A DNA stretch of 64,000 nucleotides. Source: Brachypodium distachyon. Its lineage: Eukaryota; Streptophyta; Magnoliopsida; Poales; Poaceae. A program made the position numbers and the translations under genes. Shown piece after piece: positions 11,892 to 24,421 of the stretch. Every line of letters starts with the position of its first letter. Position 1 is the stretch's first letter. Under the pieces are notes generated by a model that did not search any database, had not been told where the DNA came from, and saw nothing but the letters and a program-made list of their open reading frames with translations. Location: positions 22,961,501-23,025,500 of the forward strand of contig NC_016131.3 of the NCBI RefSeq assembly GCF_000005505.3, written 5' to 3'.

Positions 11892-12655
11892 GAATGCAGC
11901 AAAAGTTATGTTGCGAGCAATGAAACCAGGCAACGAGCATACGAGACTGCCGATGGTCGTACAGGATCCTGAAGATAGTACAGAGAGGTTGGGACTCAGA
12001 AGGTGAAGATCATGGATGAACTTGATATCATGGACTGGAAACGAAGATGATGGTCGAATTTTCAGATTAAAAGAACGGCAAACGCGGACTCAAAAGAGAT
12101 TTTCAAGCAAACCACAGCACACAGCACCGGTCTTTAGACGATGCCGCCACCACAGCTGCTACTGCAAACCGTGGTTACCGAGGTCATGGCAATGCGGCAG
12201 CCAATGAAGGGAAGGGCGAGGACATAAAAAGGAAGCACATCACCCTAATCTGTGTGAGCACCAGTTTGCAATTTTTAATCTGAGGGTGGAGGGGTTTGAG
12301 GGTGGGAGGCATTGACGAAGTTCGGATTAGCAAATAAAAAATGACATTGGCGGCAACACAGAATCAATAGAATTATCCAAGTCCAAACCACGACACCAGT
12401 CATTGAACGTTGCCGCCACCACAACTGACATCTGCAAAACGTGGTTACCGAGAGCATGATAATGCTGGAGCCGACAGAGGAAGGACGAGGGCCGAAAAAG
12501 GTAGCACACGACATCACCCTAATCTGCGTGAGCAGAGGGTTGCAATTTTTAGTTTGAGGATGGAGTCGAATGAATGTTATACTTGCTTGATTGTTATAAG
12601 ATTTGGTTTGTACAAATAGTATCATATGAAAAAAAAAATCTTTCCACCAGGTTGG
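11892..12655. other. Intergenic DNA with a diverged direct repeat
   Basis: No gene recognised. It contains two related blocks, 12142-12290 and 12411-12564, both running from GCCGCCACCACA to TTTGCAATTTTTA-like sequence and sharing ACATCACCCTAATCTG. Confidence 0.5.
12142..12564 (+). repeat. Direct repeat pair (about 150 bp each)
   Basis: Copies at 12142-12290 and 12411-12564 align through GTGGTTACCGAG, GGGCGAGG-like and CATCACCCTAATCTG segments with many substitutions, so the duplication is old. Origin unknown. Confidence 0.65.
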
Positions 12656-13030
12656 TGTTAGATCAGATCTAGTTCCTGCAACTTAGCGCGAGCCTTTACA
12701 TGCAATCAAGCAAGGAAAACTATGGTTTCGGTGGTGAGGATTTCTGCCGCAATAACCTGCAGAGTTTTTTGTCTGCTTCTTTGATTTATATAGGCTTGCA
12801 CCTGACCCGCGTCCAACATGACGTGAATCCACGTCCAACACGACGCTACCCCAGATCACAGGCGATCTGAGTTTAAAACGGACTCAAGAAAAGACCTAAT
12901 GCAATACGGTTTGATTCCCATACGCGATCTGGACTCAGGAGACCTTATACTACGGTGTCCTGATTACAATCGAAGACTCTAAAAAACGAATTAAACAAAT
13001 CCTATGATGCACCGGCTGCTTAGATCAACA
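12656..13030 (-). repeat. 3' LTR of Copia-2
   Basis: A 375-bp LTR, TGTT...AACA, nearly the same as 17527-17878 but with a short extra stretch around 12815-12840. A TATA box (minus: CTATATAAATC) lies near 12783-12795. The polypurine tract is adjacent at 13031-13042. Confidence 0.92.
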
Positions 13031-13042
13031 ATCACCCCCCTA

Positions 13043-16000
13043 AGCTGCGTGTGCTTCATTTCTTGCAATCATGCCGATCTTTGTTCTCATCTCGAGAAAT
13101 TTCATCCTTCCTAGTGGCTTTGTAAGGATGTCGGTCATCTGGTCTTCGGTTCTCACATATTCAACTTTTATCTTCCCATCTTCCACCTGCTCTCTTATAT
13201 AAGAAACCGTGTTTCAATATGTTTACTTCTATCATGATGCACCGGATTCTTACACAAAGAGATTGTGGATTTGTTGTCAATCTTCAAGATTATCTTCCTT
13301 GGTTCACGATTGAGGAGATCACTGAGGAGACGCTCCAACCATACCCCTTGACAAGCTGCGGACACTGCTGCTATGTATTTGGCTTCACAAGATGAAAGTG
13401 CAACTACCTTCTGCTTCTGCGACAACCAGCTGACAATGTTTCCATCAAAGAAAAATGCCACCCCAGTTGTGCTTTTATGATCATCGACATCTCCTGCCAT
13501 ATCACTGTCGCTAAACCCTTCCATCCGATCAGCTTCTTTCTTTCTTCTTGCATAGTAGCAGCCTTGATCAATTGATCCCTGCACGTACCTCAATATGTGC
13601 TTCACCGCATTCATGTGTTCTGTAGTTGGGGATTCCATGAAGCGACTCACGATGCCAACGGCATAGGCCAAATCTAGCCTAGTATTCACCAAATATCTCA
13701 AGCTACCAACAAGGCTCCTGTACATGGTTTGATCAACCAATGGCAAATCACTTTGCTTACTTAATTTCAGCTTGGCTTCCATCGGTGCTTGTGTGGAGTT
13801 GCAATCTTCCATGCCTGACACTTCAAGAATTTTTCTAGCATAAGCTTCTTGTCGAATGAATATTCCTCCTGGTACTTGTAACACTTCAATACCAAGATAA
13901 TAGCTGAGCAGCCCCAAGTCACTCATACTAAATAAATCCTTCATCTGTTTCTTAAACTTTGCAATCTCCACCTCGCTTGCCCCTGTGATCACCAGATCAT
14001 CGACATATACACCCACAAGTAGCCGAGTTTTCCCTTCTCCTCTTTTATACACATCATGTTCTAGTTGACTTCTCTCAAAACCTATTGACAACAATGTTTT
14101 GTTCAATTTGGCATTCCATGCCTGTGGGGCTTGACGAAGTCCATATAGTGCTTTGTGCAACCTGTACACCTTATGCTCGCTGCCATCTTCAACAAATCCA
14201 GGAGGTTGGCTCACATAAACTTCTTCTTGCAATTCACCATTCAAAAATGCAGATTTCACATCCATGTGATGCAACTTCCAACCCTCATGTGCAGCTAGAG
14301 CAATCAACAATCGCACGGTTTCCATCCTCGCAACTGGAGCAAATACTTCATCAAAATCAATGTCTTGCTTCTGGACATAACCTTTAGCAACCAAATGTGC
14401 TTTATACTTTACCAAATTTCCTTCTGAGTCCTTTTTAACTTTAAAGACCCACTTAAGCCCAATAGCTCGATGCCTAGTAGGAAGTGTCACCAAACTCCAT
14501 GTCTTGTTCTCTCGAATTGAGTTCATCTCTTCAGACATGGCCTGCTGCCAGCACGCCTCCGATTCTGCATCTTCAAATGTCACTGGTTCCTCAGCCCCGA
14601 GGAGACAGCAACGGCCTTTCAGTGGCCTGCGTCTAGCCGGTTTTGCAGTTACCGATATGGTCCTCTTGTAAATATCCTTCAGAGGTCAAAGACTTTAGGA
14701 GTTGATCGTCGAACACGTACTGGAGGCGCTGGGGCCTCCACTTCATCGTCGGAGTCACTGGACATGCCATCATCCGCTCCTGACACGGCACGCTCCTCAG
14801 CTTCTCTCCTTGCCGCTGCAGCTTCTTCTGCCGCGGCAGATTTACTTCCTGCCGCGGTAGAGGCTTCTCCTGCCTCACTTCCTGCCGCGGTAGACGCCTT
14901 GCTTCCTGCCGCGGCAGACGAACCTGCTGCCACGGCAGAGGGACTGATTGTCCCTGAATCCTCCCGTCCGGGTGCTGTGCTTTGCACCGACGGTGTGGGA
15001 GGCACCTCTTGATCGTTGTTGTGGTCATGATTATGACCAGCATCATGACCTGCATCAACAACACGATCATAGATAATATGAAATGCTTCATCATACCTTA
15101 CTTGGTTTGGATCATCGATCGCATCCCAGTTCCACTTCTTGTTTTCTTCAAATATCACATCGCGAGAGACGACCACCTTCTTTGTCATAGGATTATATAC
15201 TCGATATTCCTTCGAGCCAGTCTCGTACCCGATCATCACCATCGGTGTACTTCTATCATCAAGCTTCACGACGTGTCCAGCCACGGTCTTCACATGCGCA
15301 ATACTGCTGAACGTGCGAAGATGTCCCACTTCAGGTTTTCTTCCGCACCAAGCTTCATAAGGGGTCATGCCGTTCACACTCTTGGTCGGCGATCTGTTCG
15401 GCAAGTACACGGCCGTTGATACGGCCTCGCCCCAGAAACGTCCCGGTAAATCTTTACTCTTCAACATACTCCGGGCCATGGCGACAATAGTTTGATTTCT
15501 TCTTTCTACCACGCCGTTTTGTTGGGGCGAATAAGGCACTGTGAGATACCTCTTAATTCCTTGTGCTTCGCAGTAAGCATTGAACTCATTTGAAGTGAAT
15601 TCACCCCCCCCCCCCGATCCGTTCGGAAGGCTTTTACTTTTGCTTCTGCTTCAACTTCTGCTGCTTTTTTGATTCTTTTAAACGCTTCCAGGGCTTGGTC
15701 CTTGCTCTTCAGTAAGGCCAGCCACATGTATCTGCTAAAATCATCAACAACCAGCAGAAAGTATCTATTGCCTGCTGCCGTAGGTGGAGAGATGGGACCG
15801 CAAAGATCGCCACATGTATCATCTCAAGCACCTTAATAGCATTAGCTGGACTCTTGTGGGAACGGTGCACATCTCTGCTTTCCCACAAGACACCCATCGC
15901 ATATCTGCTCCACATGTTCAATATATGGGAGCCCTCGGACCATATCCTTCTGACCGAGTTGATGAAGAGCATGAAAATTCAAGTGCCCGTATCGTGCATG

Positions 16001-16600
16001 CCACTTCCATGCTTCTTCTTCTCTCGTTGCGATAAGACACACCGGATCACAGTGCTCCAAATTCAGTACATAGAGCCGGTTCTTGGCCCACCTAACACGA
16101 ACCAACAACTATCTTTGACGGTCATAGACAAGCATGTCTCCATCTTCAAGTACTATCTTGCATCCCCTCTCTGCGAGTTGACCAAGACTAATTATGTTGC
16201 TTGTCAGTCAGGGAATATAGTAAACATCTGTCAATGCCTTGTGTTCTCCCGTCTTTGTCTCAAACAGCACCGTGCCCCGTCCACAGATTGGCACCGTGGT
16301 TCCATCACCAAACTTCACCGTACAACCAACGCCGGTGTTCAGCTCTGAAAATTGAGCTCGAGAGCCAGTCATGTGATTTCTAGCGACCGAGTCTAGATAC
16401 CAAGAATTGGCATCGTTCTTCACCCGATCCTTCCGATGAAGATGTACTTTCTTTTCCACAAGCTTCACCGTTTCTGTCACGAACTGCTGTTCTGGCACGA
16501 GCTGTTGTTCCGGCACGAGTTGTTCGGACGCGCGTTGCTGTACTTCCTCCTGCAGCTCACAAATCTCAAGCATCAGAAGTGCAGGTTCATCATCATGATC
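13043..16600 (-). pseudogene. Copia-2 pol: protease, integrase, RT, RNase H
   Basis: Minus strand. The protease active-site motif reads DSVA (about 16383-16394) instead of DSGA/DTGA. GAG-pre-integrase (YGHLNFHALHQLG) follows; the integrase second Asp is in RTDRGG next to a 12-base C run (15604-15615, plus strand), then NGVVERRNQ. An Ala/Ser/Glu-rich linker lies at 14770-14950. RVT_2 has YVDD near 13990-14005, and RNase H has FSDSDMAGD. The frame is broken in at least four places, including the C run and the end of RNase H near 13195. The C-terminal part of about 50 residues continues in another frame up to the polypurine tract. Confidence 0.93.
14770..14950 (-). repeat. Ala/Ser minisatellite in Copia-2 integrase-RT linker
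   Basis: Repeats of CTTCCTGCCGCGGTAGA-like units on the plus strand, encoding (A/S)TAAGS units. It sits at the same protein position as the repeat in Copia-1 but has a different unit. Confidence 0.7.
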
Positions 16601-17482
16601 TTCCCTTGCGATATAAGCCGTTTCTTTCGGCGGTTTTCTGCACTCTGACTTGAAGTGGCCGCAGATGCCACAATTGTGGCACCTAATCTTCTTTCGATCA
16701 AATTTTGGTTTAGGTTTTGTGGAGTTGTTTTCCTGGGCGCCTTGGCCCTTCTTTGCCTCTGCTGTTCCAGGGAGCTTCTCCTTCTTTCCTCCACTTCCAG
16801 ATCCTCCGGGTTCAACTTGCTTGGACTTGCTGTTCATGCTCATCCATTGAGCTTTCGTGAGCATGAGCTGCTCACTTTCCTTCGCGTCGCCGAGGCAGAC
16901 ACGAACCCGTTCGTCGTGTGCTTTAAATCTTCTGACGAGATCTTCCATCGTGAGCGTTCTGAGGTCAACACACTACTCAATCGATGTGACCATATGGATG
17001 TAACGAGGAGGTGCTGCCCGCAGGAAACGCCGCACCAGTGAAGCATCCTCGATCTTTTCCCCCAATTCACGTATGGAGGTTACTAGGGTTGCCACTCTCG
17101 CGGCGTATCCGTCGACCGTCTCGCTATCATCCATCTTCAAGCTTTCATAGTGCCTCATAAGCGTTTGCAGATTTGCCTCTCTAACACGCTCATGGCCTTG
17201 ATGCAACGTCTTGATTGTTGCCCAAGCTTCTTTGGCTGAGCCTTTTCCGGCCAGGTGACCGAGTACATCTCTCGGTAGCGCCGAGTAGATCGCGGACAGC
17301 GCCTGACGATCCTTCCGGTACTGGGCTCCGCCCTTGGCATACAGCGGACCGCCCGGGTTGACTGCATCCCAGAGCTCTTGCGCCTCCAATGTGCAGGTCA
17401 TCTTCATCACCCACATGGCATAGTCACTGCGATCCAGGCGAGGGTAGGTCGCTGACGTGCCTCCTGCTGCACCGTCCGTCAT
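16600..17482 (-). pseudogene. Copia-2 gag
   Basis: I place the start at the Met of MTDGAAGG (17482), just inside the primer site. It has the copia Gag core (YAMWVMKMTCTLEAQELWDAV-type segment, then a UBN2-like region) and a CCHC knuckle CHNCGICGHFKSEC (about 16640-16685). A single in-frame TAG at 16973-16975 separates the N-terminal Gag from MEDLVRRFKAH; the flanking frame is otherwise continuous. Gag packages genomic RNA in the cytoplasmic particle. Confidence 0.9.
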
Positions 17483-17526
17483 GATCAGCCGATTCCTGGA
17501 GATCAAAACGAAGCTCTGATATCACT

Positions 17527-17878
17527 TGTTAGATCAGGCCTAGTTCCTGCAACTTAGCGCGAGCCTTTACACGCAATCAATCAAGGAAAACTATGGTTTT
17601 GGTGGAGAGGATTTCTTCTGCAATAACCTGCAGCGTTTTCTGTCTGCTTCTTTGATTTATATAGGCTTGCGCCTGACCCGCGTCCAACACGAGCTACCCC
17701 AGATCACAGGCGATCTGAGTTTAAAACGGACTCAAGGAAAAGACCTAATGCAATACGGTTTGATTCCCGTACGTGGCATGGACTCAGGAGACCTTATACT
17801 ACGGTGTCCTGATTACAATCGAAGACTCTAAAAACGAATTAAACAAATCCTATGATGCACCGGCTGCTTAGATCAACA
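17527..17878 (-). repeat. 5' LTR of Copia-2
   Basis: A 352-bp LTR matching 12656-13030, with a TATA box on the minus strand near 17650-17663. It is followed inward by TGATATCAGAGC. The two LTRs differ by scattered substitutions and one indel of about 20 bp, so the insertion is not very recent. Confidence 0.92.
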
Positions 17879-17908
17879 GTTGGAATGAACGGAAAGTTTT
17901 ATATAAAA

Positions 17909-19171
17909 GAGTAAATTTCACAGAACCACAGGTTTTGAGGCAGACTTCTCAACGAGCGCCCAGTTTTGCTAATTTGTCTGCAAAACCACACGTTTTGTGT
18001 CCAATTGTCTCACATCACCCAAAACAATAGCCTAAGCGCATTTGACAGTGTTTCTTACATGTGGGTCCCGTGTGTGATGTGTTACGTCTTTTTCATTGAG
18101 CCACTCACCTTTTTCCTTTTTTTCTCATCTCCTCTTCTTCTTCATCTACGAAGGCCCGGCCAACCCGCCTCGATCCGCCCGACCACCGCGCTTTGAATTG
18201 TCCCAATTTATTTAAATTAATATTCCTTTTGATTACTCCAGCAAGCAGGCAATTAAACGATGCTAGTACTCCTCTCAATGGGAACGAATCGGACGCGGTT
18301 CCAATTCCCCAATCAGCGACGGCGACGATATCCAGTATTCATCCGGGACGACGGGGCGGGTGAAGGCGGCGGCGCTGCCGCACAGGAGCTTCATCGCCAT
18401 GGCGGCCGGGTTCCACGCCCACGCGCACAGGAGCAACAACAACAAGAACAAGATCACGCTGCTGGGGGCCCCGATGTCCACTCGATGGGGTTCTTCTTCA
18501 CGCTCAACGGGATCGCGATGGGACAGACGACGGTGGTGATGACGGAGTCCGCGGTGCGGGCCGGGCTGAGGGGCGTGCTGGACGTGGCGGAGCGGTCGGG
18601 GATCACGGAGATCATGGCGGCGGCGCCCGTGGTCGTGGGTATGACGAGGGAGATGAGGCAGCACTGGAGGCTGCTGCCGGCGCTGGAGCACGCGATCTGC
18701 GGCGGCGCACAGCTGCCAGACTCCGCGGCGAAGCAGTTCCGGCGTCGCTTCCTGCACTTGGATCTGTGCATGGTGAGTACTAGTAGTACTGTTTCCAGTC
18801 TCTAGACATATACTGTCATTTTCCTAGCGTCGTTTAATTTCCCGCCGGCTACGCGGACGACGCGCCCAGCACGGTGGTCGGCGGATCGAGGCGGGTGGTG
18901 GCACGGGGCGCGCGTCGTGGGTTGTCCGGGGCTCCGTAGAAGAAGAAGAGCGGGCGAGGAGAAAAAAAAAGGTGAGGGGCTCAATGAAAAAGATGTGACG
19001 CCTGACACGCGGGACCCACAGATAAGAAATACCGTCAAATGCGGTTAACCCGTTGTTATGGGCGACGTGGGACAATTGGACACAAAACATGTGGTTTTGT
19101 GAACAAATTAGCAAAATTGGGAGCTCGTTGAGAAGTTTGTCTCAAAACTTGTGGTTTTCTGAAATTTACTC
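17909..19171. mobile_element. Mutator-like (Pack-MULE) element with captured gene fragment
   Basis: A 1263-bp element with long terminal inverted repeats, left about 17909-18190 and right about 18870-19171. Both start GAGTAAATTTC and share GTTTTGTGTCCAATTGTC and TTTTTCATTGAGCC. Flanks are TATATAAAA (17900-17908) and TATATAGAA (19172-19180), a 9-bp duplication with one mismatch, the length typical of Mutator-like transposons. No transposase is encoded. The interior (about 18306-18830) is a fragment of a cellular gene. Confidence 0.85.
18306..18772 (+). pseudogene. Captured fragment of a 4-coumarate-CoA ligase-like (AMP-binding) gene
   Basis: In one frame, 18306-18470 encodes [20 protein letters not shown], the ATP-binding box I of the ANL adenylating superfamily. 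After a one-base loss near 18478 the next frame encodes [19 protein letters not shown], then PVVVGMTREMRQHW, CGGAQLPDSAAKQFRRRF and LDLCM. This order matches 4-coumarate-CoA ligases and related acyl-CoA synthetases, which activate hydroxycinnamic or fatty acids with ATP and CoA. Coding similarity ends exactly at a splice donor (GTGAGT, 18773), so genomic DNA was captured. N- and C-terminal domains are missing, so no enzyme activity is expected. I cannot tell true 4CL from 4CL-like. Confidence 0.85.
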
Positions 19172-19180
19172 TATATAGAA

Positions 19181-19836
19181 TGTAGTATAATGAGTCCTTA
19201 GCTTTTTTCTACAAAATTCAATCTTCCAATAAAATAACCGGCATACAAAACAGTCCTAATATTCAAACGCTTTAAATCCTACAAATCAAATGGCCAACAT
19301 AGAAAAACAAATCCTCTAATGTTTCTGACCCTGACCCTCTACATTTAATACGGGAATCCTTCGAATCTAAGGAGGCCTGAAATTTTACAATGAAATTAAA
19401 AATGAAACCTGTCAGTGTAAAATCTTAATAAATATGAATAAAGGATATTAAAACGTGTCACGAGTGAAACTTTTAATGAAACCAAAATAAAATCTAAATG
19501 AAATGTTTCTTTGAAATTGGTGCCTAACCTTGGTAGAAATCCTTAGTGAAAACAAATGCTAGCAATAACATCTCACTGAAATTGTCATCGGTGAGACCTT
19601 GGTGATTGGTGCGTCGATCAGTATACTAAGTAGAATGGACTTAATTTTCCATGTCAATTTCCATTCCTATAGCAGAGACGACACACAAGTGTGCAACGCG
19701 AGTGTCTATCTGCACAAGTACTTTCATGTTTGCAGTGGCATTATTACAGTATCAACTAAACTAATAAGCTGCATTAAAGATTAAGCTAGTGAACAACTAG
19801 GACATGAACACACCGTCCGGGCGTCGTTAATCTAAA
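19181..19836. other. AT-rich spacer and 3' flank of the protease gene
   Basis: No gene recognised. The part next to 19837 is probably the 3' untranslated region of the minus-strand protease gene. Confidence 0.5.
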
Positions 19837-21390
<1,554 letters not shown>

Positions 21391-22210
21391 GCAATCCACT
21401 AGTTCTATTCCTGAATTCACAGGATAGGAGTCTGAAGTCTGAATCTTGAGATTCAGGGATGTCGAGGAACAGAGAGGGAATTCAGTGATAAGTGCCTGGC
21501 AACCTGCTGTTTCACCATGATCCACAGGATGCCGTTAGAAAGAAAGAAAACCACGTCACATGCCTATGTACGCGAGAGTGTGGCGGAGCAGCTTCAGCGC
21601 TAGTCCGGGCTTGGGCTCCTAGCCGGCTCGCCCGGATTGCAGGACTTTGCCAAATTCCGGACGATGGCAAGCAGAACGAAATTAAACCGAGATCGCCTTT
21701 AATCAGTAAACAAGTAAATCTTGCAATGAAACAGTGACAAGTACTAGTCAATGGCAACCAAAATTCCAGACGGTTTTCACTTGATGAGATTGCTGATGGC
21801 AGTACAAATGATCGCCAGCTGCACCGAGTCCGCACTTTCTGTTAGCAATCCACTAGTTCTATTCCTGAATTCACAGGATTACAGGAGTTTGAAGTCCGAA
21901 CGTTGAGGAACAGAAATAAGGGGATTCAGAGATGTCGAGTAACAGGGATTCAGTGATAAGAGCCTGGCAACGTACCTGGAGTCCTGGACCCATGAAACTC
22001 CGGACGATGGCAAGCAGAATGAAAACAAAACACGGCAGGGATCGCGTTCAATCAATAAGCAAGTAAATCTCGCAAATACAGAGGAAAATCACGCGCTTTA
22101 TTGACCCATCCATCCTACTCAACAGCAACCAAAATTCCAGACGGTCTTCACTTGATGAGATTGGTGATAGCAGTACAAATGATCGCCAGCTGCACCGAGT
22201 CCGCACTTTC
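21391..22210 (+). repeat. Tandem duplication covering the 3' end of the inhibitor gene
   Basis: Unit 1 (21391-21844) and unit 2 (21845-22210) both begin GCAATCCACTAGTTCTATTC and proceed in the same order through CCGGACGATGGCAAGCAGAA, AACCAAAATTCCAGACGG and the last 60 or so coding bases of the inhibitor gene (CTTGATGAGATTG...). Unit 1 therefore carries an orphan gene tail at about 21779-21838. Scattered indels separate the units. Confidence 0.85.
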
Positions 22211-22694
22211 CCTTTTCAGCAGCGAACTAACCCCGGCCTTCGCAAAGGCCTCATCACACTGACGCACAAACCCGACGGTCTCCGCTACCTTCTCTTTACC
22301 GGCGGCGTACCTCCGCATGTTAATGTGGTCGTGCGCCACGATGAAGGCAGTCGCCACGCGATCATACAAATCCCCCGCACTGCCCCAGCACGGATCTCTC
22401 CTTCTCCCCCGTGCCAGGCTTGGCTAGCAGCGCCTTGATGTCCTCCATGGCGTCGCCGGCGTTGTTGGCGCCGATCAGGGCGGAGATCTGGGCGAGGCCC
22501 CAGGCGTCCGCTTCGGTGCTGTCGTGGTGAGCGAGCAGCTTGGACACGCAGAAGTCGTAGTTGACGCGCTTGTCTATGTCGGCCGCCGCCTTGCACGTTG
22601 ATTCCGGGGTCGCGTCGGCGCAGTTCAACGGGGAGAAGGCTGTTAAGGCTGCGATAAGCAGGAGCTTCCCCGTGGGTACCCGAGCCGATCTCAT
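22148..22694 (-). pseudogene. Invertase/pectin methylesterase inhibitor (PMEI family), frameshifted
   Basis: Starts at the Met of MRSARVPTGK (22694), which gives a short basic end and hydrophobic signal peptide (LLLIAALTAFS). The mature part begins with STCKAAADIDKRVNYDFCVSKL, holding the first conserved Cys pair. The second half has YDRVATAFIVAHDHINMRRY, RQCDEAFAKAG and IICTAITNLIK, a typical plant PMEI/invertase-inhibitor C-terminus. The halves are out of frame at a run of five C (plus strand, 22372-22376); four would keep the frame, giving about 180 residues, the normal family size. Members are four-helix apoplastic or vacuolar proteins that bind pectin methylesterase or acid invertase; which one cannot be told. 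It may be a pseudogene or a sequencing error in the run. Confidence 0.8.
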
Positions 22695-22847
22695 CGTCTC
22701 AGAGTGCTGTTTTTTTTTAGGAAGTCTCTGAGTGCAGCTCTTTACCACATTGTTGAAAGGAAACCTATCAGGTATGGTTTTGCCTGCCTAGTTTGCTCAT
22801 TCCGACCTGTCATCTGATGCTGGTATGCATGGCAGGTATGCCAATAC

Positions 22848-24211
22848 AAGGTTGTGTTTGTTTGGGTTGAATCTTCGCAGCTGCAGATTCTACGGCTGTA
22901 GATTTCAGAATCAGCTGCGGCTGGAAGGTTGGAACCGTCTGATATCTGTTTGTTTCGGCGGCTTGTGCAACTGCAGCTTGCAAGTGAAATGTGCTGAAAT
23001 GACCTGAATGATCCTATAGTTCCGTAGATTGGATTTTAGTGCTAATTGTACCGTTTTAAATATAAATTACTGATTTAAGAGTTGTTTTTCTGCAAATATC
23101 AACTTTTCACTCCATTATACAATGTATACATACTGTAATAAATAAAATAAGTAATATATTATCAATTTATGGTTGTCGTGACAATGCAATAGCATCGCAT
23201 CTAGAAAAATGGTAATAATATGAATCATTATTTTGTATTACAGGTTCCATCTAAAGAAGTATACATCAAAGAACAGTGAGAATTTGGACAAAATACAAGC
23301 ACATGTACACTGAACCTCGATTAGCAAGCACCCTATCTAGCGCTACAAGCCACATCATCGATGAGGTATTCTGGGATCTTTGCAGCTTTGCTACTGTACA
23401 ACCCAACCCGAAGAACAGGTATGCTGACATCGTACAAAGTACAAACCCAACCCAAGCCAACCCGAACGAAACCAAGAATAATTACAAGGATTGGGTGAGA
23501 ACCAAAATAAATCACACAAGGATTTGCAAAAGCAAGGAAGAAGGAACAAGCGAGTGGCGGCTACAGGTAGGAGCTTCAAGAAGGGGTAGGCGGGACCTCG
23601 GGGAGCAGCCCCGAGCCAGCCTGCTCGCTTCGGTCCGTCCGCGTGCGCCCGCCGCCGCTCCGGGCCGCTGCTCCGCCCTCGTGTCGCCGCGTCGGCCGCT
23701 GCTCTGCGCCTCGGGCAGGGGCGGGTGGCGCAGGCGTCGGGGACAGAGGAGCAAGGGCTGGGGGACCCAGGGCCATCGGGAGTAGGAGGTCTGCCGGCGG
23801 CGGTGGCGGCGAGGGAGACCTGCCGGAGGCGGCGCCAGTGAGGGAAGGTTTTGAACCCTAGTTCACCACTTCGCCATCGCGCGTGAGAGGCGAGATATTT
23901 TGACCAGGGTTCTGCTCGGGAGTCTGGATGTGGCTGGGAAGAAGAATAGATGGTGAAACGTTTTGTGACATTTGGTACGTAATATGTGAATTGGTGGGAG
24001 AATATTTCGGTACAATGGGCGATTTGGAGCGGCAGCAGCTGCGGAAAGCACCCATTTCCCAGCTTCTTGCTCGTAGTGCATTTGGGTGGAGCACTCCACG
24101 GGAGCGGCTACGTGAATCCGGCTCCAAATTTGGTGTTTGTTTGGGCTCCAGTTTCTAGGGCGTGGAAGCTGTTGGAGCAGCTCTTTGAAACCCAAACAAA
24201 CAAACCCTAAG
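22848..24211. mobile_element. Possible TIR transposon (class uncertain)
   Basis: The left end reads GGTTGTGTTTGTTTGGGTTG (22849-22868). The right end, at about 24188-24211, is its imperfect inverse (AACCCAAACAAACAAACCC). AGCTGC-containing subterminal sequences are loosely shared. The target duplication is unclear (CAA/TAA), so PIF/Harbinger-like or hAT-like are both possible. Inside is a GC-rich part near 23570-23860 that could be a captured fragment; its ORF has no recognisable domain. Confidence 0.35.
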
Positions 24212-24421
24212 CAATGTCTCCCAAGTCATGTTTGTTATCAATTAACGAAGGACCATGTAAACAGCTCCGATACAGATCATTTTTTCTGTACCAATAAATT
24301 AATTAATCATTAAACTCTCGACCCAGGTCTAGATTTTGTGTTATGCTGCAGATTTTGATACTCGACAAAGAAAGTAAGGACGGGTGTACTTATATAGGTT
24401 AGGGAACCCGCGAACCTCCAA

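Larger units (their letters stand above)
12656..17878 (-). mobile_element. Copia-2, complete but mutated Ty1/copia element
   Basis: A 5.2 kb minus-strand element with LTRs at 12656-13030 and 17527-17878, flanked by perfect 5-bp repeats GTTGG (12651-12655 and 17879-17883). The polypurine tract TTAGGGGGGTGAT lies next to the left LTR, and the primer site TGATATCAGAGC (one mismatch to the initiator-Met site) next to the right LTR. Internal order is gag, protease, integrase, RT, RNase H. Its right target copy is only about 17 bp from the Mutator-like element. Confidence 0.95.

Noticed and set aside
18275..18757. Minus-strand ORF of 160 codons in the Pack-MULE
   Set aside because: A reverse shadow of the 4CL-like fragment, whose coding strand is plus with recognisable ATP-binding and downstream motifs.
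23276..23785. ORF of 169 codons as a host gene
   Set aside because: Low-complexity Arg/Ala-rich C-terminal half, no domain, no evidence of splicing or conservation; listed only as possible transposon cargo.
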